A stretch of DNA of 64,000 nucleotides, from positions 1 to 64,000 of the forward strand of contig JAUZRX010000026.1 of assembly GCA_030949985.1 (NCBI GenBank), written 5' to 3'. The stretch is from Acidobacteriota bacterium (lineage in GTDB: Bacteria > Acidobacteriota > Polarisedimenticolia > J045). The translations under genes were made by a program, and so were the position numbers. The notes beneath the pieces are model-generated. The model worked only from the letters and a program-made list of their open reading frames with translations. It was not told where the DNA came from and did no database searches. The number at the start of each line of letters is the position of its first letter. The first letter of the stretch is position 1. Shown here piece by piece: positions 8,867 to 18,441 of this stretch.

Positions 8867-11203
8867 ATGAGCAGGACCAGCCACTCGCCGAGCGGCCCTT
8901 CCGCCCCGGCGATCTCCACCGCCCCGGCCACGAGCGGAGCCCCCTCCGCGCCCAAGTCCAGGAAGGCGACGTCGGAAAGGAAAGCCGCGACCTCGAAAAA
9001 GGAGCCGGCGCCCAAGAAGGCCCCGATCATACGAACGCCGGCCCCACCGACGCCGGTGCTGGGACCCGACGAGGAGATCGCCGTTCTGGGCCTGGATTCA
9101 CCGCGGCTGTTTCTCAACCGGGAGCTGACCTGGCTGAACTTCAACTGGCGCGTTCTTCACGAAGCCGAAGACGCCCGCAACCCACTGCTGGAACGGGTGA
9201 AGTTCCTTTCCATCGTCGGCTCCAACCTGGACGAGTTCTTCATGAAACGCATCGGCGGCCTCAAGCAGCAGGTCGGTGCCGGCGTGCACAGGCGCACCCC
9301 CGACGGTCGCACGCCGGCCGAGCAGATCGCTCACTGCTACCAGGTGATCCGGCCCATGGAGGCTCGCGCCCAGCAGCTCTGGCATAGCCTGATCCAGGCC
9401 CTGGCCAAGGAAAGAATCCTGGTCAAACCCTACGCCCGCCTGAGTCGCAAGCAGCAGAAGGCCCTGCGCGAAACCTACATCGCGGAGATCTTCCCCCTGG
9501 TCACACCCCAGGCGATGGATCCGGCCCACCCCTTTCCCTTCGTCTCGAACCTGTCGCTCAACCTGCTGGTCACCCTGCACCATCCCGGCGAGCAGCAGCA
9601 GCTCCTCGCACGGGTCAAGGTGCCCGTCGGCGCCGGCATCCCGCGCTACCTGCAGGCGGAGGGCGGGATCTTCGTCCTGCTCGAAGAGGTCATGGCCCAC
9701 AACCTGGACCTGCTCTTCCCCGGCATGGAAGTCGACAGTTGCGAGATGTTCCGGGTGACCCGCAACGCGAACACGGAACTCGACGAGGAAAAGGCCGACG
9801 ATCTGCTGGCGATGATCGAAACCGAACTGCGGGAGCGCAAGTTCGCTCCCATCGTCCGCCTGGAAGTGGCCCCGGGCATCACGCCCCTGCACCGGGGCAT
9901 GCTGGCGGCGGAGCTGGGCCTCGACGAGGAGTCGGACGTCTTCGAGGTCGACGGCATGCTCGGCATGCGCGACCTGATGGAGCTGTGGAAGCTCGATCGC
10001 CCCGAACTGCACGATCCGGCCCACCACCCCATCGATCATCCCGAACTGACTCCTGGCCGCAACATCTTCCACGTGATTCGTGATGCCGGCTCGATCCTGC
10101 TCCAGCATCCCTACGAGTCGTTCCGCACCTCGGTGGAGCGCTTCCTGCTCGAAGCCGCCGAGGACCCCAAGGTGCGGGCGATCAAGATGACCCTCTACCG
10201 CACCTCCGCCGAGTCCCGCATCATCAACGCCCTGATCATGGCGGCCAAGAACGGCAAGCAGGTGGCCGTGGCGGTGGAACTCAAGGCCCGCTTCGACGAG
10301 GAGGCCAACATCCGCTGGGCGGCGCGGCTGGAGGAAGCCGGCATCCACGTCACCTACGGTGTGGTCGGCCTCAAGACCCACTGCAAGGTGGTACTGGTGG
10401 TACGCCAGGATTACAACGGCCTGCGACGTTACGCCCACTTCGGCACGGGCAACTACCACGCCGTGACCGCCCGCATCTACTCCGACCTGGGCCTGCTGAC
10501 CTGTGACGACGCGATCGGGCAGGACCTGACCGAACTGTTCAACTACCTGACCACGGGCTACAAGCCCAAGCGCCATTACAAGAAGATCCTCCCCGCCCCC
10601 AAGGTGCTCAAGGGCGCCTTGCTGGACAAGATCCAGCGCGAGATCGACATCCACCGCAAGGAGCGGCCCGGCCTGATCCAGCTCAAGATGAACGCCCTCG
10701 AGGACGTGGACATCACCCGCGCGCTCTACCGCGCCGCCAAGGCCGGCGTCCGCGTGGACCTGATCGTTCGCGACACCTGCAGGCTGATTCCCGGTATCGA
10801 GGGCCTGTCCGAAAACGTGCGGGTGATCAGCATCGTCGGCCGCTTTCTCGAGCACACCCGCATCTTCTATTTCCGCAACAACGGGCGAGAGGAGTATTTC
10901 ATCGGCTCGGCCGATTGCATGAAACGTAACCTGGAGAGCCGGGTGGAGTCGGTCGTTCCGGTGGAGGACCCACGACACCAGCAGACCCTGCGCCGCTTCC
11001 TCGACATTCAGCTCGCCGACCGCCGCAGCGCCTGGGAAATGCAGCCCGATGGCAGCTACGTGCAACTCACACCGGAGGACGGCGGCGAGGCGGTCAGCAG
11101 CCAGGCGTTCTTCATCGAGTGGGCGGAAAAGCGCCGCAAGGAGAGCACCCGGCTGCGCAAACGACGCGTCAGGGGTGTCGGCCGCCGCAACCTGAAGGCG
11201 TGA
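8867..11203 (+). CDS. ppk: Polyphosphate kinase 1
   Basis: Makes inorganic polyphosphate reversibly from ATP. The 778-residue protein has the full PPK1 layout: an N domain opening LNRELTWLNFNWRVL near residue 82, a head domain, and two PLD-like catalytic domains. The autophosphorylated histidine is His505 in GLKTHCK (His435 in E. coli); the second conserved histidine is His663 in FLEHTRIF. HFGTGNYH is also conserved. The first ~75 residues are an extra Ala/Ser/Pro/Lys-rich tail that looks disordered and is absent from typical PPK1. The start at 8867 follows a GAGAGG motif. The stop overlaps the next gene by four bases (GTGA), implying translational coupling. Confidence 0.97.
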   Translation: MSRTSHSPSGPSAPAISTAPATSGAPSAPKSRKATSERKAATSKKEPAPKKAPIIRTPAPPTPVLGPDEEIAVLGLDSPRLFLNRELTWLNFNWRVLHEAEDARNPLLERVKFLSIVGSNLDEFFMKRIGGLKQQVGAGVHRRTPDGRTPAEQIAHCYQVIRPMEARAQQLWHSLIQALAKERILVKPYARLSRKQQKALRETYIAEIFPLVTPQAMDPAHPFPFVSNLSLNLLVTLHHPGEQQQLLARVKVPVGAGIPRYLQAEGGIFVLLEEVMAHNLDLLFPGMEVDSCEMFRVTRNANTELDEEKADDLLAMIETELRERKFAPIVRLEVAPGITPLHRGMLAAELGLDEESDVFEVDGMLGMRDLMELWKLDRPELHDPAHHPIDHPELTPGRNIFHVIRDAGSILLQHPYESFRTSVERFLLEAAEDPKVRAIKMTLYRTSAESRIINALIMAAKNGKQVAVAVELKARFDEEANIRWAARLEEAGIHVTYGVVGLKTHCKVVLVVRQDYNGLRRYAHFGTGNYHAVTARIYSDLGLLTCDDAIGQDLTELFNYLTTGYKPKRHYKKILPAPKVLKGALLDKIQREIDIHRKERPGLIQLKMNALEDVDITRALYRAAKAGVRVDLIVRDTCRLIPGIEGLSENVRVISIVGRFLEHTRIFYFRNNGREEYFIGSADCMKRNLESRVESVVPVEDPRHQQTLRRFLDIQLADRRSAWEMQPDGSYVQLTPEDGGEAVSSQAFFIEWAEKRRKESTRLRKRRVRGVGRRNLKA

Positions 11204-12450
11204 TCCTCCCCGCCCTTCGCGCGGCCTTCGAAAGCCGCGTAGCCCGGCTCGAAGACACCGCCCTGGTCGCCCTGCGGCGACTGGTCGAGTGCTCCTCGGA
11301 GACCCACGATCCCGCCGGCGTGGACCGCTGCGGCGCCTTGACCGCCCAGCTCTTTGCGTCCCTCGGTTTTGAACCCCGTTTCCATCCCGACCCCGCTGGC
11401 CGCCGCGGGAGCCACCTGCTGCTGACCCGGCCGGCCCCCGGCAGGCCCCGGGTGCTGATGATCTCTCACCTGGACACGGTGTACTCCGCCGAAGAAGTCC
11501 GGCGGCGAAACTTCGCCTGGCGGGAGGAAGGCGAGCGGATCTACGGCCCCGGCGTGATCGACATCAAGGGCGGGACAGTGCTGATGCACCTCCTGCTCGC
11601 CACCCTCGCTGCCGAAGCGCCCCGGCTCATCGACCAGGCCGAGTGGCTGCTGGCCTTCAACGCCGCGGAGGAAACCGGCTCGGCGGATTTTCCCGACCTC
11701 GTGCGCCGGGCCGCCGCCCCCCCGTTCCTGGCCTGCCTCGTCTTCGAACACGGTCACCTGCGGGGGCCCGAGACCTCCAGCATCACCGTCTCCCGCCGGG
11801 GCGCGGCCCGCTTCCGGATCGAGGTTCAGGGCCGGGCGGCCCACTCCGGCTCGGGCCACGCCCGGGGCGCCAGCGCGGTCCGGCAGCTCGCCCGCCTGGT
11901 GGAAGCCCTCGAGGCCCTGAGCGATCCCGCGCGACACCTGACGGTCAACGTCGGTCGCATCGAGGGGGGCTCGGCCGTCAATACTGTGCCGGAGCGTGCC
12001 ACGGCCCTGGTGGATCTGAGGGCCGACGATCCCGCGACCTACGAGCAGGCGGTGGAGACCGTGCTGGCCATGGCCGGAGAAGGTTCCGTCCGCGCCCACA
12101 GCGACGGCTTTCCCTGCTCGATCCGGGTGGAGCGTCTGCCGGGCTACCCTCCCTGGCCCGACAATCCCGGCTCGCGGCACCTCGCCGACATCTGGCGGCG
12201 AGCCGCCCGCGACCGGGGTCACGAACTGGTTGCCGAGCACCGCCTGGGGGCCAGCGACGGCTGCCACCTGTGGGACCTGGCGCCGACCCTGGACGGTCTG
12301 GGCCCTCTGGGCGACGACATCCACTGCGCGACCCACGATCCCGCCCGGGGCCGACGCCAGGAATCCCTGTTGCGCCGCTCCCTGGGCGAGCGGGCGCTGA
12401 TCCACCTGGAGGCCCTGGCGGCGCTGCTGAACCCCGACGAGTCCCCCTGA
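11200..12450 (+). CDS. M20 family metallopeptidase, carboxypeptidase G2-like
   Basis: A predicted di-zinc amidohydrolase or exopeptidase of 416 residues. The GTG at 11200 overlaps the ppk stop. Metal and catalytic motifs are complete: His90 and Asp92 (SHLDTV), bridging Asp121 (GPGVIDIKGG), catalytic Glu157 with ligand Glu158 (NAAEETGS), and the terminal His375 (DIHCATHDP). The middle insert (SRRGAARFRIEVQGRAAHSG) matches the dimerisation domain of M20 enzymes. No signal peptide is visible, so it is probably cytoplasmic. The pattern fits glutamate carboxypeptidase or aminoacyl-amide hydrolase relatives; the substrate cannot be named. Confidence 0.9.
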   Translation: MILPALRAAFESRVARLEDTALVALRRLVECSSETHDPAGVDRCGALTAQLFASLGFEPRFHPDPAGRRGSHLLLTRPAPGRPRVLMISHLDTVYSAEEVRRRNFAWREEGERIYGPGVIDIKGGTVLMHLLLATLAAEAPRLIDQAEWLLAFNAAEETGSADFPDLVRRAAAPPFLACLVFEHGHLRGPETSSITVSRRGAARFRIEVQGRAAHSGSGHARGASAVRQLARLVEALEALSDPARHLTVNVGRIEGGSAVNTVPERATALVDLRADDPATYEQAVETVLAMAGEGSVRAHSDGFPCSIRVERLPGYPPWPDNPGSRHLADIWRRAARDRGHELVAEHRLGASDGCHLWDLAPTLDGLGPLGDDIHCATHDPARGRRQESLLRRSLGERALIHLEALAALLNPDESP

Positions 12451-12517
12451 CAGCCGCCCCATTGACCCGCGCCCCCTTCCCTCGTAGTTTCAGGGCACGA
12501 AGATAAGGAGCCCTCCA

Positions 12518-13768
12518 GTGTCCACGACGCCCAGAACCGCCTCTGCCGATTCTCGGCGCAGGCTCGGGCGGGCGGCCGTTCTGACGCCCGTCGAGCGCTG
12601 GCTGATCCGCCGCCTGCTGGCGGCCAAACGCTGCCCTCCCATCCGCGTGGTGGCCTGGACCGGCCAGGAGTTCGGCGCTTCCCGAGCCGAGGCCGTGGCG
12701 ACCCTGGTGATCCGCGACCGGCGCAGCCTCTGGTCGATGGCTCTCAGGCCCGAGTTGGGCTTCGGCGAGGCCTACTCGCGGGGCAGCGTCGAAGTCGAAG
12801 GCTCGCTGGTCGACCTGCTCGAAGCCGTCTACCGGGCGGTGGGCCCGCACCGGAGCGTCGAGCACCGCTTCTCCGGCCTGCGCTCACGCCTGCGCCACGG
12901 CAACAGCCTCACCGGATCGAAGGCCAACATTCACCACCATTACGACCTGGGCAACGAGTTCTACTCCTGGTGGCTCGACGAGCGGATGCTCTACACCTGC
13001 GCCTATTTCCCCACCCGGGAAGCGGACCTCGAGGCGGCCCAGGTGGCCAAGATGGACCTGGTGGCCCGCAAGCTTCGGCTGCAACCCGGCGAGACCGTCG
13101 TCGAGGCCGGCTGCGGCTGGGGCGCCCTGGCGATGCACTTCGCCGAACACTACGGAGTGCGGGTCAAGGCCTTCAACATCTCCACCGAGCAAATCCGCTG
13201 GGCCCGCGAAAGCGCGCGCCGCAGAGGCCTCGAGGGAAGAGTCGAGTTCATCGAAGACGACTACCGCAACGTGTCGGGTCGTTTCGACGTCTTCGTCTCG
13301 GTGGGCATGCTCGAGCACGTGGGCCGCGATCACTACCCGGACCTGGGCGGCGTGGTCGACCGCGTACTGTCTCCGCAGGGACGGGGCCTGGTCCACACCA
13401 TCGGCCGGGTTCATCCCCGACCGCTCAACCCGTGGATCGAAAAGCACATCTTCCCCGGCGCCTACCCCCCCACGCTCAAAGAGATGATGGACCTCTTCGA
13501 GCCCTTCGACTTGCCCGTGCTCGACGTGGAAAACCTGCGGGCCCACTACGCTCTGACCCTCGAACACTGGCTTCAGCGCTACGAACGCTCCATCGACAAG
13601 GTGCGCCGACGCTACGACGAAAACTTCGCCCGCACCTGGCGGCTCTACCTCAGCGGTTCGATCGCCTCTTTCCGCTCCGGCCACCTGCAGCTCTTCCAGG
13701 TCCTCTTCGGCCGCCACGCCTACCAGGAGGCCTGGACGCGGGAAGAGCTCTACCGCAACCCGGCCTGA
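12518..13768 (+). CDS. cfa: Cyclopropane-fatty-acyl-phospholipid synthase-type methyltransferase
   Basis: A 416-residue member of the CFA synthase/mycolic acid methyltransferase family, which transfers a methylene group from S-adenosylmethionine to unsaturated acyl chains of membrane phospholipids. The SAM loop VVEAGCGWGALAMHFAEHYG lies near residues 193-212. Family hallmarks are the active-site entry (HHHYDLGNEFYSWWLDERM), the cysteine-containing LYTCAYF, the SVGMLEHVG loop and the KHIFPGAYPPTL segment. The start is GTG with AAGGAG seven bases upstream. It is followed within about 25 bp by a flavoprotein reductase, suggesting a lipid-modification pair. A close relative that makes a different methylated lipid is possible. 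Confidence 0.92.
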   Translation: MSTTPRTASADSRRRLGRAAVLTPVERWLIRRLLAAKRCPPIRVVAWTGQEFGASRAEAVATLVIRDRRSLWSMALRPELGFGEAYSRGSVEVEGSLVDLLEAVYRAVGPHRSVEHRFSGLRSRLRHGNSLTGSKANIHHHYDLGNEFYSWWLDERMLYTCAYFPTREADLEAAQVAKMDLVARKLRLQPGETVVEAGCGWGALAMHFAEHYGVRVKAFNISTEQIRWARESARRRGLEGRVEFIEDDYRNVSGRFDVFVSVGMLEHVGRDHYPDLGGVVDRVLSPQGRGLVHTIGRVHPRPLNPWIEKHIFPGAYPPTLKEMMDLFEPFDLPVLDVENLRAHYALTLEHWLQRYERSIDKVRRRYDENFARTWRLYLSGSIASFRSGHLQLFQVLFGRHAYQEAWTREELYRNPA

Positions 13769-13793
13769 GCCCAGCGTGCCCCCTCGTCCCCCG

Positions 13794-14921
13794 ATGACCG
13801 ATGACCGTTGTGACGTGCTGATCGTCGGTGGCGGCCCTGCGGGCTCTTCCTGCGCCCGGGGCCTGGCCGGACAGGGGCTCGACGTGCGGGTACTCGACCG
13901 GGCGGAGTTCCCCCGGTCCAAGATCTGCGCCGGGTGGGTCACACCCCAGGTGATGCAGGCCCTCGACATCGACCCCGAGCACTACGGCCGGGACCACGTC
14001 TGCCAGCCGATCACGGGCTTTCGAGTCGGGATGATCGGGCAGCGCATCACCGCCGTGGATTGCGACGAGACGGTCAGCTTCGGCATCCGGCGCTGCGAGT
14101 TCGACGACTACCTGCTGCGGCGCTCGGGGGCCCGCCTGCATCTCGGCCGGCGGCTCGAGAGCCTCGAGCCCGTCGAGGACGGCTGGCTGGTCAACAGAGA
14201 GATCACGGCCCGCGTCCTGGTGGGCGCGGGAGGGCACTTCTGCCCAGTGGCCCGTCGAATCGTGCCCGCGCCCCGTCCCCCGGAGAGCGCCGTGGCGGCC
14301 CAGGAGGTGGAGTTCCACCTCGACCCTGAACAGCTCGCACATGGCCCGGCGGAAGGCGCCCGCCCCGAGCTGTACTTCACCGACGACCTGAAGGGCTACG
14401 GCTGGGTCGTGCGCAAGGGGGAATGGCTCAACGTGGGGCTCGGCCGCCAGGATCCCCGGGGCTTCCCGGCGGCACTGCGGGCGTTCCTCGACTACCTGGA
14501 GACGGAGGGCAGGCTTCCGCCCCGGGCCAGCCGCCGGTTCAAGGGACACGCCTACCTGCTCTACGAGTGGGCCCCCCGTCCTCTTCAGCGCGACGGAGCG
14601 CTGCTGGTGGGCGATGCCGCAGGCCTGGCCTTCCTCCGCAGCGGCGAGGGCATCCGGCCGGCGGTGGAATCGGGTCTGCTCGCCGCCAAAGCCATCCTCG
14701 CCGCCCGGGGCGACGGCCGGCAGGCCGGCCGCCTCTACCGCCGCGCCATGGAGGAGCGTTTCGGCCCGCGACGCTCCACGCCGCCCCGGGCGTGGACCCA
14801 GCTTCTGCCGCGCCCGTGGCGCGCCCCCCTGGCGGGCCGGCTCCTGGCCCACCCTCTTTTCGCCCGCAAGATGCTGATCGACCGCTGGTTTCTGGCGCGC
14901 CACCTGCCACCGCTGCGATAG
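13794..14921 (+). CDS. FAD-dependent oxidoreductase, geranylgeranyl reductase family
   Basis: A flavoprotein of the GGR/digeranylgeranylglycerophospholipid reductase group, which saturates double bonds in polyprenyl or lipid chains. The dinucleotide motif DVLIVGGGPAGSSCARGLAG opens the protein. Next comes the family PRSKICAGW motif, with the cysteine placed near the flavin, and a second FAD motif GALLVGDAAGLAFLRSGEGI near residue 270. The ATG at 13794 was chosen because the fold begins immediately after it; an in-frame GTG at 13776 is an alternative and neither has a strong ribosome site. It lies just downstream of the CFA-type enzyme, so it may act on the same lipid pool; this is inference. 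Confidence 0.85.
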   Translation: MTDDRCDVLIVGGGPAGSSCARGLAGQGLDVRVLDRAEFPRSKICAGWVTPQVMQALDIDPEHYGRDHVCQPITGFRVGMIGQRITAVDCDETVSFGIRRCEFDDYLLRRSGARLHLGRRLESLEPVEDGWLVNREITARVLVGAGGHFCPVARRIVPAPRPPESAVAAQEVEFHLDPEQLAHGPAEGARPELYFTDDLKGYGWVVRKGEWLNVGLGRQDPRGFPAALRAFLDYLETEGRLPPRASRRFKGHAYLLYEWAPRPLQRDGALLVGDAAGLAFLRSGEGIRPAVESGLLAAKAILAARGDGRQAGRLYRRAMEERFGPRRSTPPRAWTQLLPRPWRAPLAGRLLAHPLFARKMLIDRWFLARHLPPLR

Positions 14922-15007
14922 CTCCGCACAGCCTCGAATGACCCGTCCCTGGGAATCAGAGCTGTAGCATAATGGAAGACGAGTCGTCGCATCGGGGGGG
15001 ATCCTCT

Positions 15008-16510
15008 ATGCCGTTCGCGCCGCCGGCCATCTTCGATCACGAGCCCCAGGGGCGCCCGAGATTCAGGGGCCGCGGCCGGGTGACTTTGTTTTGCCTCGGG
15101 CTGCTCTCAGCTTTCCACGTCTCCTCTCGGGCCGCGACCTGCCCCGAGCTGGCCCCCACCCGGCAGGTCTCCTTTCACGGCCAGGAAAGCCGGCTTTTCG
15201 ATCGCCTGCTCGAGACCATCCGCCGGGAACGGGGCTCGATTCCAGCTCCGCTGAACGTTCTCGAGACCTTCGGAGCCTGCCTCGAGGTGATCGACGGTGA
15301 ACCTGAATTGCAATCACTCCACTGGCAGGTCGACTCCCGCCGTCGGCAACTGACCGTCCGCCTCGGAAACGATTTCAGCAGGAGCTACCGGATCACTCCC
15401 AGGCTCGCCCGGCTCGCCAGGCAGGTCGTCTCGCACCTGGTCGAAAGCCGACAGGCCAGCGACTCGAAGCTGCGGAACGCGCTGTGGTACCTGTGGTTCG
15501 AAAGCACCCTCCGCGCCACCGGCGAACGCTTCGATCGCTACGAGTTCGCCCGGCAGACGATCGCGAGCCGGGCAGCGAGCCGGGGCAGGAGTTTCTCGGT
15601 GGGCTTCGCCGCCGCACGCCAGGAGGACCACTTCGTCGTCACCATGGTCCACGATCCGGAGCTGCGTCGGGCCGGTCTGCGCAGCGGCATGAAGATCACT
15701 CGCCTCGATGGCCGTCCGCCTCAAACCCTCGATCCCGCTGAGGTGGCAAACTACTGGCTGCGCGACCGTCCCTTCACCTACACCTTTGACGCCCTGAACG
15801 GGGGCGCATCCCTCCACTTCGAAGCCGACGCCCTTGCCCGGCAGCATCGAACCCTCGTTCACATCGAGGGCGATGGCGTAACCTACGTCGGCCTCCGCCG
15901 CTTTTCGCAGCGCAGCCTGCTCGAACTCCGCCGCGTCCTCCGCGACGCGGAGCGGATCTCCCCCCGGGGGTTGATTGTCGACCTGAGAGGGAATCCCGGC
16001 GGCGTGGCCTCTCCCGGCCTGGTGGACCTCTTCCTCAAACCCGGAGAAATCGCCATCACCTACCAGGAATGGGGAGAAGAAGAGATCGTGAACTGGTACG
16101 GCACCATCGAGTTCTATGACATCCCCCTGGTCCTGCTCGTCGATCGCCACACCGCCTCGATGGCCGAAGCCCTCGCCGCGGCGATCGCCACCTACCGGCG
16201 CGGCACCCTCGTCGGAGAAACCACTTTCGGCAAGGGAGTGGGACAGGCGGTCTTCGAGATCCTCGACGAGGGCATTCTGCTGCTCGTCGATCGTACGCTC
16301 TACTATCCCGGAACCCGGCGAAGCTGGAACGGCGAGGGGATCGCGGTAGATGTTCCGGTGGCGATCTCCGACGAGATCGAGGCCTCCCTCGATCGACTCC
16401 AGGCCGATCCCCTCCCCGGTCTCGATCGACTCGCGGCGCAGGATCCCGCCCTTCAGCGCGCCATCGACCTCTTGCTCCCTGCCGCATCCCCCCCCGAGGA
16501 GGCCCCGTGA
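15008..16510 (+). CDS. S41 family peptidase with PDZ-like region
   Basis: A C-terminal-processing-type serine protease of about 500 residues. The S41 core carries the catalytic serine at Ser384 (HTASMAEALA) and lysine at Lys409 (TTFGKGVGQ), the 25-residue spacing typical of Tsp/CtpA. The segment LIVDLRGNPGG is the family signature. A PDZ-like stretch (LRSGMKITRLDGRP) precedes it. A basic N-terminus and hydrophobic run (VTLFCLGLLSAFHVSS) indicate export. The ATG at 15008 is preferred because GGGGGG lies eight bases before it and a CATAAT hexamer, a possible -10, overlaps the alternative ATG at 14972. The stop overlaps the TPR gene start by four bases, so the two are probably co-translated. Confidence 0.87.
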   Translation: MPFAPPAIFDHEPQGRPRFRGRGRVTLFCLGLLSAFHVSSRAATCPELAPTRQVSFHGQESRLFDRLLETIRRERGSIPAPLNVLETFGACLEVIDGEPELQSLHWQVDSRRRQLTVRLGNDFSRSYRITPRLARLARQVVSHLVESRQASDSKLRNALWYLWFESTLRATGERFDRYEFARQTIASRAASRGRSFSVGFAAARQEDHFVVTMVHDPELRRAGLRSGMKITRLDGRPPQTLDPAEVANYWLRDRPFTYTFDALNGGASLHFEADALARQHRTLVHIEGDGVTYVGLRRFSQRSLLELRRVLRDAERISPRGLIVDLRGNPGGVASPGLVDLFLKPGEIAITYQEWGEEEIVNWYGTIEFYDIPLVLLVDRHTASMAEALAAAIATYRRGTLVGETTFGKGVGQAVFEILDEGILLLVDRTLYYPGTRRSWNGEGIAVDVPVAISDEIEASLDRLQADPLPGLDRLAAQDPALQRAIDLLLPAASPPEEAP

Positions 16511-18405
16511 AGCTGCGAAAGCGATGCCTGGCTCCCGTCTGGTTGCTGCCGCTTGCGTTTGTCCCCCCGACCCCGGCCCAAAACGCGCTCCCCATCGATG
16601 AGCAGGCCATCATCGCCGAAATGGATCAGCTCGTGGACGCTGCGGCCCCCACCGACGCCAGGACGGCCAGGCGCGCCCAGAAGCTGCTGAAAAAAGGCTT
16701 CAAGGCCCACCAGCGCCACAAGTACGAAAAAGCCCTCGAGCTTTACCAGCAGGCCCTCGACCTCACCCCTCTCGACGCCCGCATCTACTTCGAGGTGGCC
16801 TATTGCTGGAACTCCCTGGGCGAACAGACGCGGGCCCTGGATGCGGCCATCCGCGCCATCGCCCTGGATCCCAAACAAGAGATCTACCACATCATCAAGG
16901 GGAGCATCCTCGACGATCTGGGCTTCTTCGACGAGGCGGTGGCCACCTACCGCCGCCTGCTCGAAATCGCTCCCGACAGCTATCTGGCCCGGGTCAACCT
17001 CGGCATCACGTTTCTCCGGCGCAATCTCCTCGACACCGCGGAGAAGGAACTGCTGACAGCCGTCGAGGTCGCTCCCGAGGCTCCCCTGGCCTATTTCCAC
17101 CTGGCCAGCCTGGCCAGAATCCGCGGCGACGACTACGACGAGGAAAAGTACCTCGATGCCTTCATCGAGCGAAGCGGGCGCGACCCGCGAAGGGAGCCGG
17201 CCGAAGCCCGGCTCGCGCAGCTCCGCCGCATCGAAGTCGCCCTGAACCCCAATCAGCCCCACATGGAGATCGCCCTGGTGGAGCAGATGCTTCGCGGCCT
17301 GTGGAAAGCCAGCAAGTTCAGAGAACTCCATCCGGAGGCCCGGGGTTACCGGGAAACCTACCAGGAAGACCGAGAGATCGCCGACCAGATCCTCTCCATC
17401 TGGAGGGAGAAGAAAAACGACGACCCTTCGGTCGCGCACGCTCGCTACGACCTGCTGCTGCGGGTCGATGACGCCGGCTTTCTCGAGGAGTTCATCTGGT
17501 ACACCGGGCGCCGGAATCTGGGAGAGCCGGCGCGGAAGTGGATCGAGGAGCACCCCCGGCGCATCGAGCGTTTCGAGGCCTGGGCACGGGCCGAGGGCCT
17601 GCTGAAAGACGCTCCGCAGGAGGGCCCAGCCAGGCAGCCGTCGAAGATGGCGAGGATGCGCGCCTATCCACGGGAAGTCATGGAAGCGATACTGAATTCC
17701 ACCAGGTCCTACAAGGTCGATACCCAGGCCGTCTTCGACGAGGACGCTCGGCGGCGCGAGGGAGAGCGCATGGCGCGCATGGCCCTCGGCTCGGGAGATC
17801 GAGTTTCGTGCCGTTCGGCCCTGACCTCGGCCCGCAAGAACCTGCTGGCCCTCGCAACGCTCGCTCTCGAGCCGGTGCTCCGCTGCTACCGTCCCGGCGA
17901 CGAACCCTACGAGGAGGCGATCAAGATGCTCTCGCGCCTGATGGCTCATGCCTCCGAGATCATCTTCGCTCCCCGCGGCGAAGTGGAAATCGACGGAAAG
18001 ACGACTCACATCGGAATCGAAGACAACGACTACCTGATGTACTTCCTGGGCAAGGCGGCATGGCACGGGGAAAAGGAGATCCGGCTGGCCCATGGCGGAG
18101 CCGACGTCGCGCAGGGCCGGCCATCGATGGCGGAAGAACTCTTCGCCCTCGAAACCCTCGCCGGCGGCTACCTGAATGCTCTGAAACAGGGAGAGGAGGA
18201 CGCGTCGGCACCGCAGCAGCGTAAAACACCGGAGTTCGAGCGACTACTGGCCGCCATCAGGCGGGGCAATCTGAGGGGTTTCGCGCTCTACGAGGTGCTC
18301 CACAAGTGGTATGGAGTCCGACTGGACAATCTCTCCAGGGGCGAAGCCCAGGCGTTACGCAAGTACTTGCAAGAACAGGTGCTGATCGTCCGACCCTCTC
18401 GCTGA
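16507..18405 (+). CDS. Secreted TPR-repeat protein
   Basis: A 632-residue protein with a signal peptide (MKLRKRCLAPVWLLPLAF, cleavage near TPAQ). At least four tetratricopeptide repeats lie between residues ~50 and 230, including HKYEKALELYQQALDLTP, EQTRALDAAIRAIALDP and FDEAVATYRRLLEIAP. The remaining ~400 residues are mostly helical with no recognised domain. The start is a GTG overlapping the protease stop, with GAGGAGG before it. TPR domains usually hold protein partners, so this could be an adaptor for the exported S41 protease, as NlpI is for Prc in E. coli. That comparison is by analogy of gene order only. Confidence 0.8.
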   Translation: MKLRKRCLAPVWLLPLAFVPPTPAQNALPIDEQAIIAEMDQLVDAAAPTDARTARRAQKLLKKGFKAHQRHKYEKALELYQQALDLTPLDARIYFEVAYCWNSLGEQTRALDAAIRAIALDPKQEIYHIIKGSILDDLGFFDEAVATYRRLLEIAPDSYLARVNLGITFLRRNLLDTAEKELLTAVEVAPEAPLAYFHLASLARIRGDDYDEEKYLDAFIERSGRDPRREPAEARLAQLRRIEVALNPNQPHMEIALVEQMLRGLWKASKFRELHPEARGYRETYQEDREIADQILSIWREKKNDDPSVAHARYDLLLRVDDAGFLEEFIWYTGRRNLGEPARKWIEEHPRRIERFEAWARAEGLLKDAPQEGPARQPSKMARMRAYPREVMEAILNSTRSYKVDTQAVFDEDARRREGERMARMALGSGDRVSCRSALTSARKNLLALATLALEPVLRCYRPGDEPYEEAIKMLSRLMAHASEIIFAPRGEVEIDGKTTHIGIEDNDYLMYFLGKAAWHGEKEIRLAHGGADVAQGRPSMAEELFALETLAGGYLNALKQGEEDASAPQQRKTPEFERLLAAIRRGNLRGFALYEVLHKWYGVRLDNLSRGEAQALRKYLQEQVLIVRPSR

Positions 18406-18441
18406 TCGTCTCTCGCTGGACGCCGGGATCGGGCAGGTTGT

